DNA of 64,000 nucleotides, from the NCBI GenBank assembly GCA_035604635.1, contig DATNIC010000003.1, forward strand, positions 23,407 to 87,406, given 5' to 3'. This stretch comes from DATNIC01 sp035604635 (GTDB lineage Bacteria; Vulcanimicrobiota; Vulcanimicrobiia; Vulcanimicrobiales; Vulcanimicrobiaceae). Below the pieces are notes generated by a model. That model ran no database searches, had not been told where the DNA came from, and saw only the letters and a list, made by a program, of their open reading frames with translations. The position numbers were made by a program, and so were the translations under genes. Position 1 is the stretch's first letter; each line of letters begins with the position of its first letter. Positions 1 through 8,809 of the stretch are shown here, piece after piece.

Positions 1-1951
1 TCACGGGGAAGAGCGCTAAAGGCAGCAGGCCGACGCCGGCGAGCCGGCCTTCGACCGAAATCGTGCTTCCGCGCTCGACGAAGCGCGCGAGACGGAAGCG
101 GACCGTCGCCTCGGCGCTGGCACCGGCCGCAACGTCGCCGAAGATCAGGGTCGAACCATCGCGTGACGCGCCCTCGACTGCTTCGAGACGTGCTTCAGGC
201 GAGACGCGCAACGTCACGCGAACGTCGCGGGAAAAATCGGAGCCTTCGTTCTCTATCCGGACCCGCACGTCGGTTGCGCGATCGGGCCGCAGCGGCTCGG
301 TGCTCGAGAGCATAAGGCGGGAGCCGCTCGGCGTAAAGCGCGGCCGTGAACGCGCGACGAGGACGACGCTGCCGAGCGAAACGTGCTGCACTTCTCGGGT
401 CGAAAGCGTCGCGCCGAGCCGCAGCTCGGTCCGATCGGCAAGCGGCGAGACGACGCGCGCGCGGACGACGATGGTGCGCGGCTCGAAGGGCTCGAGCGAT
501 CCCAGATCGACCGAATCGCTGCCGAGCTCACGCTCTTCGCCGTCGCCGATGCGATAGCGGATCTCTTGAAACGGGTCGTCGGTCGAGATCGTCAGCTTGG
601 CGTCCGTCGCCGTCGTCGTCCCATCGTTTGCGACACTAATCAGGAACGAAACGAGCTCGCCGGGGCGCGCCGCAGAGCTGCCCCTGATCTCTATTTTGTT
701 GCGTGCTTCCAGGAAGCGCGGGCGCGCTCGCAAGATCAGCGTCCGTTCGAGCGTGCGGTTCCCGGTTGACCACGTCAAATTCGCGCTCAACGGCAAACGC
801 GTCCCATCCCGGGCGGGCGCGACTGCGTACGCTTCGATCGCCGCTTCGATGCGCTGGCCGGCGGCGACGCGGTCGAACGTAAAGACACCGGGCTCTGCTC
901 CCTCGCCGACCGCGCGCAGATCCATCGTCCGCGATCCGGCCGCGTAGCGCAGCCCCTCGGGCAAATCGACGCGGACGCGGACGCCTTCCGCATCGCACGT
1001 CCCCGTATTGCGCGCGACCAGGGCGATGCGGACCCGCTCACCCGGCTCGACTTCGGCATCGCCGGAGACGACGATCGCGGTCTCGTCGCCGTCGAACCGG
1101 CTCGCGGATTGAACGACGAGTTCTGCACGCGCCAGGGGAAACTCCGGCGTCTCCGCTGAGGCGACGGCCCCATCGACGAACAACAGCGTCCCGTTCTCGA
1201 GCGGGATGTCGATCCGCGCGCGGTATTCGATCAACAGCGCGGCGCCGGCACCCAAGGTCCCGGCCGCGATCGGCGCGTGGGTGAACCCGAAGGGATCGCC
1301 GCGCTCGTCGACCGCGACCTCACGCCCGTCGATCCGCGCGCTGCCCGGGACGTACGTAGTGCGATCGGGGATCGGCAGGACCACGATCACGTCGCGCGCG
1401 CTCGATTGACCGGAATTGAAGACCCGTGCGACGATTTGCACCTCTTCTCCGGGTTCGGGCTCGCGGACGGGCTCGAGCATGACGGTCGTCGAGGCGTTGC
1501 GCAATTCGGGGGCGCTGCGCGCCACGAGCCGTACGATGTTGGAGCCGATGGCGGGGATCTCGAGCGACGCGATCGCCGCCTGCAGCTCGAGCACCGCGCC
1601 GTTCTCGATCGCAGGAGCGACCGAATAGGAAATCGAGATCTTGCGCTCGGTCCCGGACGGGACTTCGCCGATGTCGGCGCCGTTGCTCGAGAGCAACGCC
1701 GTTTCGCCACCGGGTTCGTCGAGCGGTACGTCGTCGATCCGTGCGCTGCCGACGAGATAGCGCAGACCGTCGGGCAATGTAAAGCGGATCCGCAACCCGG
1801 TTGCCGACGCGCCACCCAAGTTGTAAAACGCGAACGTGGCGCGTACCGTCATCCCAGGTTCGACGAAGCGATCGGGAGAAACGACGAGGGTTCGCAACCC
1901 TTCGGGTAACGGTGATGCACCCGGCGCGAAAACATCCGTCAGGGTCCGCAT
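1..1951 (-). CDS. DUF11-repeat surface/secreted protein, C-terminus beyond window (partial)
   Basis: Reading the minus strand from the ATG at 1951 gives one uninterrupted frame of about 650 codons running off the left edge, so the stop and C-terminus are missing. The protein is a tandem array of roughly 120-150 residue beta-sandwich modules. Each repeats a pattern such as EPGMTVRATFAFYNLGGASA followed by LPDGLRYLVGSARIDD; later copies read EPGEEVQIVARVFNSG and EPGERVRIALVARNTG. This is the DUF11/CARDB-like repeat typical of cell-surface or exported adhesion-type proteins. No signal peptide is seen after the chosen ATG (MRTLTDVFAPGASPLPEGL), so the true start or export mode is uncertain. It is divergent from the aminotransferase. 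The other frames in this interval are its shadows. Confidence 0.75.
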   Translation of the reverse strand, partial: MRTLTDVFAPGASPLPEGLRTLVVSPDRFVEPGMTVRATFAFYNLGGASATGLRIRFTLPDGLRYLVGSARIDDVPLDEPGGETALLSSNGADIGEVPSGTERKISISYSVAPAIENGAVLELQAAIASLEIPAIGSNIVRLVARSAPELRNASTTVMLEPVREPEPGEEVQIVARVFNSGQSSARDVIVVLPIPDRTTYVPGSARIDGREVAVDERGDPFGFTHAPIAAGTLGAGAALLIEYRARIDIPLENGTLLFVDGAVASAETPEFPLARAELVVQSASRFDGDETAIVVSGDAEVEPGERVRIALVARNTGTCDAEGVRVRVDLPEGLRYAAGSRTMDLRAVGEGAEPGVFTFDRVAAGQRIEAAIEAYAVAPARDGTRLPLSANLTWSTGNRTLERTLILRARPRFLEARNKIEIRGSSAARPGELVSFLISVANDGTTTATDAKLTISTDDPFQEIRYRIGDGEERELGSDSVDLGSLEPFEPRTIVVRARVVSPLADRTELRLGATLSTREVQHVSLGSVVLVARSRPRFTPSGSRLMLSSTEPLRPDRATDVRVRIENEGSDFSRDVRVTLRVSPEARLEAVEGASRDGSTLIFGDVAAGASAEATVRFRLARFVERGSTISVEGRLAGVGLLPLALFPV

Positions 1952-2020
1952 AATGCCCGACGGACGTTCGTCGCAGCAATGCAGCCGACCTTGACCGCTT
2001 TTCATAGGGACCCATCACAT

Positions 2021-3217
2021 ATGTTCACGGCCCGACCGACCGATCAACTCTCGCGCGGCTACTCCCGGCTCGGGAGCGAAAAGGCGTTTGAGGTCCTCGG
2101 CTTGGCGCGGGCATTGGAAGCGGAGGGCCGGTCGATCGTCCATCTCGAGATCGGCGAGCCGGACTTCGATACGCCCGACCACATCAAACGCGCCGGCATC
2201 GCCGCGATCGAAAAAAACTACACGCACTACGCGCCCGTCCCGGGGATTCCCGAACTGCGCGACGAGATCGCGCGCCATGCTGCGAAGGAACGTGGTGTCG
2301 CTCCGTTCGCGCGCGACAACGTCGTCGTCGGCCCCGGCTGCAAGATGGTGATCTGGAACGTCCTCTCCGCGTTGATCGACCCCGGAGACGAAGTCGTCCT
2401 CACCGATCCCGGCTACCCTGCGTACGCCTCGGCGCTCTCGTACTTGCAGGCGAAGATGGTCCTGGTCCCGCTGCTCGAATCGCGCAACTTCGAATTCGAC
2501 CTCGACGTACTCGGCGCGCGGGTCACCGCACGGACGAAGCTGATCATTCTGAACACGCCGCAGAATCCGACCGGCGGCGTCCTTTCCAAAGGCGACCTGC
2601 AAGCCGTCGCCGAGCTCGCGCAGCGGCACGACTGCATGGTCCTCGTCGACGAGATCTACCATCGGCACCTCTACACCGGCGAACCGTTCGTTTCGATCGC
2701 CGCGTTGCCGGGGATGCGCGAGCGCACCATCCTGATCGACGGCTTTTCGAAAGCCTATGCGATGACCGGCTGGCGCCTGGGGTACGGCGTCATGCCGGAG
2801 TGGCTCGCGCACGCGACGACGCTGTTCAACAACAACACGTTCTCGTGCGTCTCGACGTTCGTGCAAATCGCGGGGATCGAGGCACTCACCGGCCCCGACG
2901 AGCCGATCGCAGCGATGGCGGAGACGCTTCACAAGCGGCGCGACGTCCTGATCGCGGGACTCAATGTACTTCCCGGCGTCTCGTGCACGCTGCCGAACGG
3001 TGCCTTCTACGCCTTTCCGAATATCTCGCGCATCACCAAAGACGACCAGGAGCTCGCGCGCTACCTGCTCGAGGACGCCGGCGTCGCCGTGTTGGGCGGC
3101 TCGTCTTTCGGAGATGCCGGCGCAGGCTACCTGCGCCTCTCGTATGCGAGCTCGATTGAAAACATCGAGGTAGCGCTCGAACGAATGCGCAAAGCGCTTC
3201 CGAAATATCGCGACTAA
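2021..3217 (+). CDS. Pyridoxal-phosphate aminotransferase, class I/II (aspartate aminotransferase-like)
   Basis: A 398-residue fold-type I aminotransferase that transfers amino groups between amino acids and 2-oxo acids. Family landmarks are all visible: the substrate-arm region (LEIGEPDFDTPDHI), NTPQNPTGG, the DEIYH cofactor segment, and the PLP lysine in DGFSKAYAMTGWRLGYG near residue 240, followed by a C-terminal R in GAGYLRLSYA. The ATG at 2021 is chosen because it has an AGGGA 10 nt upstream and gives a normal length. An ATG at 1979 would add 14 residues. Substrate specificity (aspartate, alanine or a broader range) cannot be told from sequence. It converges with the hydrolase gene, 2 bp apart. 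Confidence 0.9.
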   Translation: MFTARPTDQLSRGYSRLGSEKAFEVLGLARALEAEGRSIVHLEIGEPDFDTPDHIKRAGIAAIEKNYTHYAPVPGIPELRDEIARHAAKERGVAPFARDNVVVGPGCKMVIWNVLSALIDPGDEVVLTDPGYPAYASALSYLQAKMVLVPLLESRNFEFDLDVLGARVTARTKLIILNTPQNPTGGVLSKGDLQAVAELAQRHDCMVLVDEIYHRHLYTGEPFVSIAALPGMRERTILIDGFSKAYAMTGWRLGYGVMPEWLAHATTLFNNNTFSCVSTFVQIAGIEALTGPDEPIAAMAETLHKRRDVLIAGLNVLPGVSCTLPNGAFYAFPNISRITKDDQELARYLLEDAGVAVLGGSSFGDAGAGYLRLSYASSIENIEVALERMRKALPKYRD

Positions 3218-3219
3218 AC

Positions 3220-4017
3220 CTACTTGAGGTTTTGCGCGAGGAACGCCTTGACGCGGTCGTGCGCGTCCTTCGTCGCGTCGGGATCGAAGTTCATCGTGTA
3301 GATATTCGTGCCCACGTGAACCGTCCCCCGATCTGCCGGATTGTCGAAAGCGTGCGTTGCGTTCGGATACGTGTACGCCGTCACCGGGTAACCCCGCTGC
3401 GCCAACGCCGCCGCGTCGCGTTCACACGGTTCGGCCGGTGTCCAATCGTCGGCAGAACCGAGGAGGACGAGTAGCGGTGCGGCAACCCCGACGGAGCTCA
3501 TCATCGCGCACACGGGGTACAATGCGACGGCGGCCCGGAAGCTTGCGCCTTGCATCACGGTATCGACGAATCGTTTGTCGTCGCTGACCAGGGCGGTCCC
3601 GGCGCCGTGGGACCAGCCGATCACGCCGACGCGTGCACCGTCGACCTCGGAACGCGTCCGCAGAAACGCAAGTCCACCGTAAGCGTCGAACGCCCGCGTC
3701 CGCATGTTCGGAGGCCCGCCCGTGCAGACGTTGCGCACGCCGCGCGGTCCGAAGCTGTCAACGACCAGCGCTTCATAACCGTTCACCGCGAACCACCCAC
3801 CCCAGTCTTGCTCGTGCTTCTGGGGTCCGCCGCAAGTGTGCAGCAAGACCATCGCCGGAAACGGGCCGGGTCCCGCAGGACGGTAGAGCGTCGCCGTCAG
3901 CTGACCTTTGAAGTTCGTATCGAGGCTCGGAAAGGTCACGCTCTCGCGCGCGCTCTGCGCCTGCGCGATCGATAGAAGCGCGACGGCGAAAATGACGCAT
4001 GCCGCAGCACGTTTCAC
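3220..4017 (-). CDS. Secreted dienelactone-hydrolase-family alpha/beta hydrolase
   Basis: A 265-residue alpha/beta hydrolase with an N-terminal Sec signal peptide (MKRAAACVIFAVALLSIAQA, cleavage near AQA/QS), so it acts in the periplasm or outside. Catalytic elements of the dienelactone hydrolase family are visible: the nucleophile elbow GWSHGAG (Ser where many family members have Cys), the acid in LGSADDWTP, and the histidine in NATHAFDNP. A likely oxyanion region is LLHTCGGP. The natural ester or lactone substrate is not predictable. It lies just downstream of trpS on the same strand, 13 bp away, and may be cotranscribed with it. Confidence 0.85.
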   Translation of the reverse strand: MKRAAACVIFAVALLSIAQAQSARESVTFPSLDTNFKGQLTATLYRPAGPGPFPAMVLLHTCGGPQKHEQDWGGWFAVNGYEALVVDSFGPRGVRNVCTGGPPNMRTRAFDAYGGLAFLRTRSEVDGARVGVIGWSHGAGTALVSDDKRFVDTVMQGASFRAAVALYPVCAMMSSVGVAAPLLVLLGSADDWTPAEPCERDAAALAQRGYPVTAYTYPNATHAFDNPADRGTVHVGTNIYTMNFDPDATKDAHDRVKAFLAQNLK

Positions 4018-4030
4018 GGCAATCCTCCGG

Positions 4031-5023
4031 TCAGCTTAGTTTCATGGCATCTTTTGCCGCCCGCAACGTCTGCGCCGCTACCGCTCGCGCCTTGTTACTA
4101 CCTTCGTTGAGGATCCGCTTGACGGCGCCGTCCTCAATCTGCGCACGGCGCTCGCGGATCGGGCGGAGCCAGCCGTTGAGGTTTTCGGCGAGCTCGCCCT
4201 TGCATTGCACGCATCCGAGTGCGCCCGAGCGGCAGTTCTCCTCGATCCACGGCAGGCGCGGCTCGTTTCCAAGCTTGTGCAGCGTGAAGACCGGGCAAAT
4301 CTCCGGACGGCCGGGATCGTTCTTGCGCACCTTCTGCGGATCGGTGAACATCGTGCGCAGCTTCTTGGTCGTCGTCTCATCGTCGTCGGCGATATCGATC
4401 GTGTTGCCGTACGACTTGGACATCTTGCGTCCGTCGGTCCCCGGGACTGCCGGAAAATCCGAGAGCGTCGCCTCCGCCTCGACGAGCGTCTCGCCGTAGA
4501 GATGATTGAAGCGCCGCACGATCTCGCGGCCGAGTTCGAGATGTGCGAGCTGATCGCGACCGACTGGGACGCGGTTCGCACCCACGATCGCAACGTCGAC
4601 CGTTTGGAGCAGCGGATACCCCAGGAACCCGAAGGTCGCGATCTCGCCTCCAAGCTGTTCGATCTGTTCCTTATATGTAGGGACCCGCTGCAGCCACGAG
4701 ACGGGGGTGATCATCGAGAGCAGCACGTGAAGTTCCGAGATCTCGGGGATGCGCGACTGCACATAGATGGTCGAACGCAAGGGATCGAGACCGGCTGCCA
4801 GCCAGTCGCGGACCATCTCTACGGTGTTGGGCCTGATCTCGCTCGTCTCGGCGAACCCGGTCGTCAGTGCGTGCAGATCGGCGACTTCGAAGAAGACCTC
4901 GCTTGCGCGGGCCATTTCGACCCACTGGGACAGCGCCCCAACGAGGTGCCCAATGTGCAAGCGGCCCGTCGGCCGCATGCCGGACATCACGCGTATTTTG
5001 GTACGTTTTTGCGCGGCAACCAT
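4031..5023 (-). CDS. trpS: Tryptophanyl-tRNA synthetase
   Basis: Class I aminoacyl-tRNA synthetase that charges tRNA-Trp in the cytoplasm. It has 330 residues, the usual bacterial TrpS length. The signature PTGRLHIGHLVGAL has HIGH at residues 23-26, and DGRKMSKSYG places KMSKS near residue 200. The Rossmann catalytic domain and helical C-terminus are complete. The ATG at 5023 is used; an internal ATG 12 codons in (MSGMRPTG) would also retain the fold. The 161-bp gap to the divergent zinc-ribbon gene contains a 7-bp hairpin (5063-5080), TACGATG-CGGG-CATCGTA, but no recognisable T-box. Confidence 0.96.
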   Translation of the reverse strand: MVAAQKRTKIRVMSGMRPTGRLHIGHLVGALSQWVEMARASEVFFEVADLHALTTGFAETSEIRPNTVEMVRDWLAAGLDPLRSTIYVQSRIPEISELHVLLSMITPVSWLQRVPTYKEQIEQLGGEIATFGFLGYPLLQTVDVAIVGANRVPVGRDQLAHLELGREIVRRFNHLYGETLVEAEATLSDFPAVPGTDGRKMSKSYGNTIDIADDDETTTKKLRTMFTDPQKVRKNDPGRPEICPVFTLHKLGNEPRLPWIEENCRSGALGCVQCKGELAENLNGWLRPIRERRAQIEDGAVKRILNEGSNKARAVAAQTLRAAKDAMKLS

Positions 5024-5062
5024 CGCTTTTTGGTGCTAGTTGCGCGCCTGGGGGCCGTATGC

Positions 5063-5080
5063 TACGATGCGGGCATCGTA
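5063..5080. other. Intergenic hairpin between divergent trpS and zinc-ribbon gene
   Basis: A perfect 7-bp inverted repeat with a CGGG loop lies 40 bp upstream of trpS and about 105 bp upstream of the zinc-ribbon gene. It has no T-tract, so it is more likely an operator or mRNA leader hairpin than a terminator. The rest of the 161-bp gap shows nothing else recognisable. Confidence 0.35.
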
Positions 5081-5184
5081 ACCCTGGCTTTCGAACCACG
5101 CGCGGTCCCGGGACAGTTGGAGTGCCATCCACTTCAGGTACTTAGCGAGTCGAAACCGTCCCACGAACAACAAGGAGCCTCGCT

Positions 5185-5532
5185 TTGTATACTGACGAAC
5201 GGCTGACCTGCACCGATTGCGGCGCAGAGTTCGTTTTTAGCGCCGGAGAACAAGAGTTCTTCGCGAGCAAAGGATTTCAAAACAAACCGAATCGCTGCCC
5301 AGACTGCCGCGCCGCGCGCAAAGCAGCGCGCTCGGGCGGCGGCGGCGGCGCCGCCGGCGGAATGTCGTCGGGCCGCGCCGGCGGAGGCGGATACGGCGGC
5401 GGACAACGCGAGATGTACTCGGTCACCTGCAGCGAGTGCGGACAGCCGGCGGAAGTTCCGTTCCAACCGCGCGGCGACAAGCCGGTCTACTGCCGCGAGT
5501 GCTTCCAAAAAAGCCGCTCCGGCTACCGCTGA
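5185..5532 (+). CDS. Zinc-ribbon domain protein
   Basis: A 115-residue protein with two zinc-binding modules joined by a Gly/Arg-rich linker. Residues 8-37 carry CTDCGAEFVFSAGEQEF then CPDC, a probable zinc-ribbon found in many small bacterial proteins. The C-terminal module has CSECGQ and VYCRECF. The start is a TTG at 5185, fixed by an AAGGAG Shine-Dalgarno at 5172-5177, 7 nt away. Such proteins are thought to bind nucleic acid or ribosomes, but no specific function is known. It is monocistronic and ends in a clear terminator. Confidence 0.85.
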   Translation: MYTDERLTCTDCGAEFVFSAGEQEFFASKGFQNKPNRCPDCRAARKAARSGGGGGAAGGMSSGRAGGGGYGGGQREMYSVTCSECGQPAEVPFQPRGDKPVYCRECFQKSRSGYR

Positions 5533-5559
5533 CTTCGTAACTGAAGGAGCGAACAATCG

Positions 5560-5581
5560 AAGAGCGCCGCAAGGCGCTCTT
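5560..5581. terminator. Intrinsic, possibly bidirectional terminator
   Basis: AAGAGCGCC, loop GCAA, then GGCGCTCTT: a perfect 9-bp stem with a tetraloop. It sits between the convergent ends of the zinc-ribbon gene (stop 5532) and thiD (stop 5583). The A-start and T-end of the stem give short U-tracts on either strand. Confidence 0.75.
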
Positions 5582-5582
5582 C

Positions 5583-6356
5583 TTAATAGGCGACGTGCAT
5601 GTTTGCGAAGTTTCGGGCCTGCCCGATTCGCTCGCGCACGACTGCGCGAGCGCGCCGCACCGCCTCGACGAGCGGTGTCGCCCGCGCGAGCTCGAAGGCC
5701 AGCGCTGCGGCGAGGACGCACCCCGTCCCGCGCATTGTGCCCGGAAGGCGGACATCTTCGAAGCGCGTCATCTCGCCGTCGCGGCACAGGACGTCGATCG
5801 CCCGGCCGCTCAGATGGCCGCCCTTGAGCAACACCGCGCGGGCGCCGAGCTCGCAGAGACTTCGGGCGGCGTGCTCCATCGACGCGACGTCGGCGATCGG
5901 CTCGTTCGTCTCGAGTAGGATCCGGGCTTCCTCGAGGTTCGGCGTGACGACGTCGCACCGCGGGAACAGTCGATCGCGCATTGCCGCGATCGTTGCGGCA
6001 TCCGCGAGGACGCCGCCGTCGCTCGAGGCGATCACCGGATCGAACACCGCCGGGATGCCGTACGATCGCTCGAGGATCGCCCCGACGCTGCGCACGCTCT
6101 CCGGCGAGAGCAACGCGCCGACGCGAATTGCATCGATGCGGGCGTGGCGTAACGAGGCGAATTGCGCGGCGATCGTCTGTGCATCGACCGGCATGCGCGC
6201 GACGACCCCGTCGGGCCCTTGGGCGCTGATCCCGGCGACGACGCTCACCGTGCGTGCGCCGAGCTCATGCAGGACCAAGAGATCGAGGCCTAGTCCCGCG
6301 ACGTTCCACGGATGGGTCGTCCCGATCGAGCAGACCACCGGCCGGCGGTCCGTCAC
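5583..6356 (-). CDS. thiD: Hydroxymethylpyrimidine/phosphomethylpyrimidine kinase
   Basis: A 257-residue ribokinase-fold kinase that phosphorylates HMP and HMP-P in thiamine synthesis. Visible motifs: the SIGTTHPWNVAGLGLDLLVL N-terminus, VFDPVIASSDGG, the TPNLEEARILL segment, LLKGGHLSG, and the anion-hole/catalytic region GTMRGTGCVLAAA with the conserved GTGC. The start is a GTG at 6356 that overlaps the thiE stop as GTGA, so the pair is translationally coupled. A longer open frame upstream is only a shadow of thiE. Confidence 0.92.
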   Translation of the reverse strand: MTDRRPVVCSIGTTHPWNVAGLGLDLLVLHELGARTVSVVAGISAQGPDGVVARMPVDAQTIAAQFASLRHARIDAIRVGALLSPESVRSVGAILERSYGIPAVFDPVIASSDGGVLADAATIAAMRDRLFPRCDVVTPNLEEARILLETNEPIADVASMEHAARSLCELGARAVLLKGGHLSGRAIDVLCRDGEMTRFEDVRLPGTMRGTGCVLAAALAFELARATPLVEAVRRARAVVRERIGQARNFANMHVAY

Positions 6357-6988
6357 GCGCGCGACTCCCAAGCCGCAACCAGCGCCCGCGCCGTAGCGGC
6401 GACATCGGTCGCGCCGGCAAGCGCCGAGATCATTGCCGCCATGGTCGCCCCGCTTGCGCGGACATCGCCCAGGCGGGAACGATCGATCCCTCCGATGGCG
6501 ACGACCGGGACGCGGCTCGCACGCACGACGGCCGCGACGCCGGCGACACCGATCGGAGCGCCGGCATCGCTCTTGCTTGCCGTCGCGAACATTGGTCCGA
6601 CGCCGAGGTAATCCGCGCCGACCGCATTCGCGATCTCCGCTTCGGCCGGCGTCCCGCAAGAGAGACCGATGACTTTGTCGGCGAGCACTCCGCGCAGCAC
6701 CGCCAGGTCGACGAGCGCGGCATCCTCTTGCCCGAGGTGGATCCCGTCGGCCGATCGGGCCGCCTCGACGTCGTCGTTGACGATGAGCAGTGCCCCGTCG
6801 GCGTGAGCGCACGCGACGAGAGCGCGCAGCTGTGCGGGATCGATCCCGTCCTTCGCGCGCAGTTGAACGACGCGGATCCCGCCGGCGACCAGCGCGGCCC
6901 CGAAGCCGACCGGATCGGCGGTGACGGCGGTATCGACGATTGCGTAGATGCCGTCGGCGAGCGACGGCCAGCGTTCGCGCGGCGTCAT
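6353..6988 (-). CDS. thiE: Thiamine-phosphate synthase
   Basis: A 211-residue TIM-barrel enzyme that joins HMP-PP and thiazole phosphate to make thiamine monophosphate. Family motifs are present in order: GIYAIVDTAV, VQLRAKDG, LIVNDDVEAARSADGIHLGQ (phosphate and Mg ligands), YLGVGPMFATASKSDAG, and VVAIGGID. It lies 15 bp downstream of parB and overlaps thiD by 4 nt. No TPP riboswitch fits in the short gap upstream, so the pair is probably transcribed through from parAB or from an internal promoter. Confidence 0.95.
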   Translation of the reverse strand: MTPRERWPSLADGIYAIVDTAVTADPVGFGAALVAGGIRVVQLRAKDGIDPAQLRALVACAHADGALLIVNDDVEAARSADGIHLGQEDAALVDLAVLRGVLADKVIGLSCGTPAEAEIANAVGADYLGVGPMFATASKSDAGAPIGVAGVAAVVRASRVPVVAIGGIDRSRLGDVRASGATMAAMISALAGATDVAATARALVAAWESRA

Positions 6989-7003
6989 CGGACGGCGGGG
7001 CGG

Positions 7004-7849
7004 CTAGAGATCCAAGAGCAGATCGACGATGCGCGCGAGATCGCTCTGATCGGCGTAGCGGATCTCGATCGAGCCCCCGGCACCGCGCCCGACGATCGCA
7101 ACGTGCGTCCCTAGCCTGTACCGCAAGCGTTCGACGACCGCATCGACGTCGGCGTTGCCGTCTTTGGAGCGCCTCGGCGGCGTCGGGGTTCCCGCGGTTT
7201 TTCGGCGCTGCGCAAGGGCCTCGACGGCACGCACCGACAGACCGCGAGCGACGATCATCCGGGCAAAGTCTTCGCGCTCGGCTTCAGGGACCGCGAGCAA
7301 CGCCTTCGCGTGGCCGGACGTAAGCGAGCCACTGCGCAGCGCCGCTTTGATGGTTTGCGAGAGGCCCAGCAGACGCAGTGCGTTCGTGACGGTCGGACGG
7401 CCTTTGCCGACGCGATCGGCGACTTGATCCTGCGTTAAACCGTACGTGTCGATGAGGTGTTGAAAGCCCATCGCTTCCTCGAGCGGATCGAGATTCTCGC
7501 GCTGCAGATTCTCGACGATCGCGACTTCGAGGCTCTCGCGATCGTCTGCATCGCGCATGATCGCCGGGATTGTCTCGAGTTGTGCAGCCATGGCAGCGCG
7601 CCAGCGGCGCTCGCCGGCGATGAGTTCGAAACCGTCGTCGCGGCGGCGAACGATGATGGGGACGAGAACCCCGAGCTCGGCAATCGAGCGGCGTAGCTCG
7701 TCCAAACTCGCAGGATCGAAGTTGGTTCGGGGCTGCTGTGGATTGGGCCGGATCTGCGTGACCGGTATCGGCCGCACCGTTGATGACTGATCGGGGCCGA
7801 GCAACGCACCCAATCCACTCCCCAGACCTCTGCGGGGGGCTGCGCTCAC
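7004..7849 (-). CDS. parB: Chromosome-partitioning protein ParB (Spo0J family)
   Basis: A 281-residue CTP-dependent DNA clamp that binds parS and works with ParA in origin segregation. In order: an N-terminal Arg-rich ParA-activating segment (PRRGLGSGLGALLG), the ParB/Srx CTPase fold with VPIIVRRR and the GERRWRAA box, the helix-turn-helix (LTQDQVADRVGKGRPTVTNA) that reads parS, and a C-terminal dimerisation tail. GTG start at 7849, overlapping the parA stop as GTGA. The gene lies about 10 kb from dnaA, as is usual for parAB near oriC. Confidence 0.96.
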   Translation of the reverse strand: MSAAPRRGLGSGLGALLGPDQSSTVRPIPVTQIRPNPQQPRTNFDPASLDELRRSIAELGVLVPIIVRRRDDGFELIAGERRWRAAMAAQLETIPAIMRDADDRESLEVAIVENLQRENLDPLEEAMGFQHLIDTYGLTQDQVADRVGKGRPTVTNALRLLGLSQTIKAALRSGSLTSGHAKALLAVPEAEREDFARMIVARGLSVRAVEALAQRRKTAGTPTPPRRSKDGNADVDAVVERLRYRLGTHVAIVGRGAGGSIEIRYADQSDLARIVDLLLDL

Positions 7850-8619
7850 GATACGGCTTCCAATTCGCCGAGGATCTCGCGCGCCAAAGCGAGATAGGCT
7901 TGCGCGCCGCGGCTCTTGATATCGAAGATGATCACCGGTTTACCGTACGACGGCGCTTCCGATATGCGAATGTTTCGTGGAATCTGCGTCTTGAAAACGA
8001 CACGCGGAAAATAGCGGTGCACTTCGTCGAGGACTTCGGTGGCGAGCCTCGTTCGACCGTCGAACATCGTGATCAGCACGCCTGAAATCGCCAGTCTCGG
8101 GTTGAGCGCGCCATGCACGCGTCCGATGACGGTCGTGAGTTGCGAGAGTCCTTCGAGGGCGTAAAACTCCGCCTGCACGGGGACGATCGCTTCGTCTGCG
8201 GCAGTGAGCGCATTGATCGTCAAGAGTCCGAGCGACGGCGGGCAATCGATGAGAACGAAGTCGTACTGATCGCGCACCGCTTCGAGCGCGTTCTTCAGCC
8301 GCGTCTCTCGCGAGAGCATCGAAACGAGTTCGATCTCGGCGCCGGCGAGATTTAGCGTAGCCGGAACGACGAAAAGGTTCGGAATTTCGGTCGCTTTTGT
8401 CACTTCCGCGATCGGCGCGTCTTGCAGCAAAGCCGAATAGATGCACGCCGGCAAGCCGCGCTTGTTGATCCCCAGGCCGGTCGTCGTGTTGCCTTGCGGA
8501 TCGATGTCGACGACGAGCGTCTTGCGTCCAAGCGTCGCGAGTGACGCGCCCAAGTTCACGGCCGTCGTGCTCTTACCGACGCCGCCTTTTTGGTTCACGA
8601 TAGCGATGACGCGACTCAA
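7846..8619 (-). CDS. parA: Chromosome-partitioning ATPase ParA (Soj)
   Basis: A 257-residue deviant-Walker P-loop ATPase that drives ParB/parS segregation on the nucleoid. It begins LSRVIAIVNQKGGVGKSTT (deviant Walker A), followed by VDIDPQGN, the switch DCPPSLG, and PSYGKPVI. The start is a TTG at 8619. It lies exactly 6 nt downstream of structured repeat copy A, which supplies a GGAG. The open frame extends much further upstream, but that part is antisense to cca and encoded by the repeat, so it is excluded. It is coupled to parB. Confidence 0.95.
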   Translation of the reverse strand: MSRVIAIVNQKGGVGKSTTAVNLGASLATLGRKTLVVDIDPQGNTTTGLGINKRGLPACIYSALLQDAPIAEVTKATEIPNLFVVPATLNLAGAEIELVSMLSRETRLKNALEAVRDQYDFVLIDCPPSLGLLTINALTAADEAIVPVQAEFYALEGLSQLTTVIGRVHGALNPRLAISGVLITMFDGRTRLATEVLDEVHRYFPRVVFKTQIPRNIRISEAPSYGKPVIIFDIKSRGAQAYLALAREILGELEAVS

Positions 8620-8625
8620 TTTTAA

Positions 8626-8732
8626 GGCGCTCCGCCCCAGGCTCCGCGCCCCCCATGCTTCGCATGGGGCCCCCAGACCGTCGGGCCCGTAAACATTCTC
8701 CTCACAATTCGATTCCCCGAGGGGGCCCGTAA
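8626..8732 (-). repeat. Structured 107-nt leader repeat, copy A (upstream of parA)
   Basis: First of six copies in the window, oriented toward parA. Helix 1 pairs CGGGCCC (8729-8723) with GGGCCCG (8688-8682). Helix 2 is CCCCATGC-GAA-GCATGGGG (8668-8650), a sequence variant of the same helix in other copies. Helix 3 pairs GGCGC with GCGCC at the 3' end. The parA TTG start lies 6 nt after the element. A frame starting at TTG 8738 stays open through the element (ending GGRGAWGGAP, then TAA) and stops just before parA. Confidence 0.85.
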
Positions 8733-8809
8733 CAACAAATCCGGTGTTCGGCCTACCGTCCGGGATGCTTTTGTTCGCGATGCGGAATATCTTTCCATAA
8801 AACGATAAA

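Noticed and set aside
6357..6812. N-terminal extension of ThiD
   Set aside because: It lies wholly over thiE in another frame and has Arg-rich shadow composition; the GTG at 6356 gives the family N-terminus and GTGA coupling.
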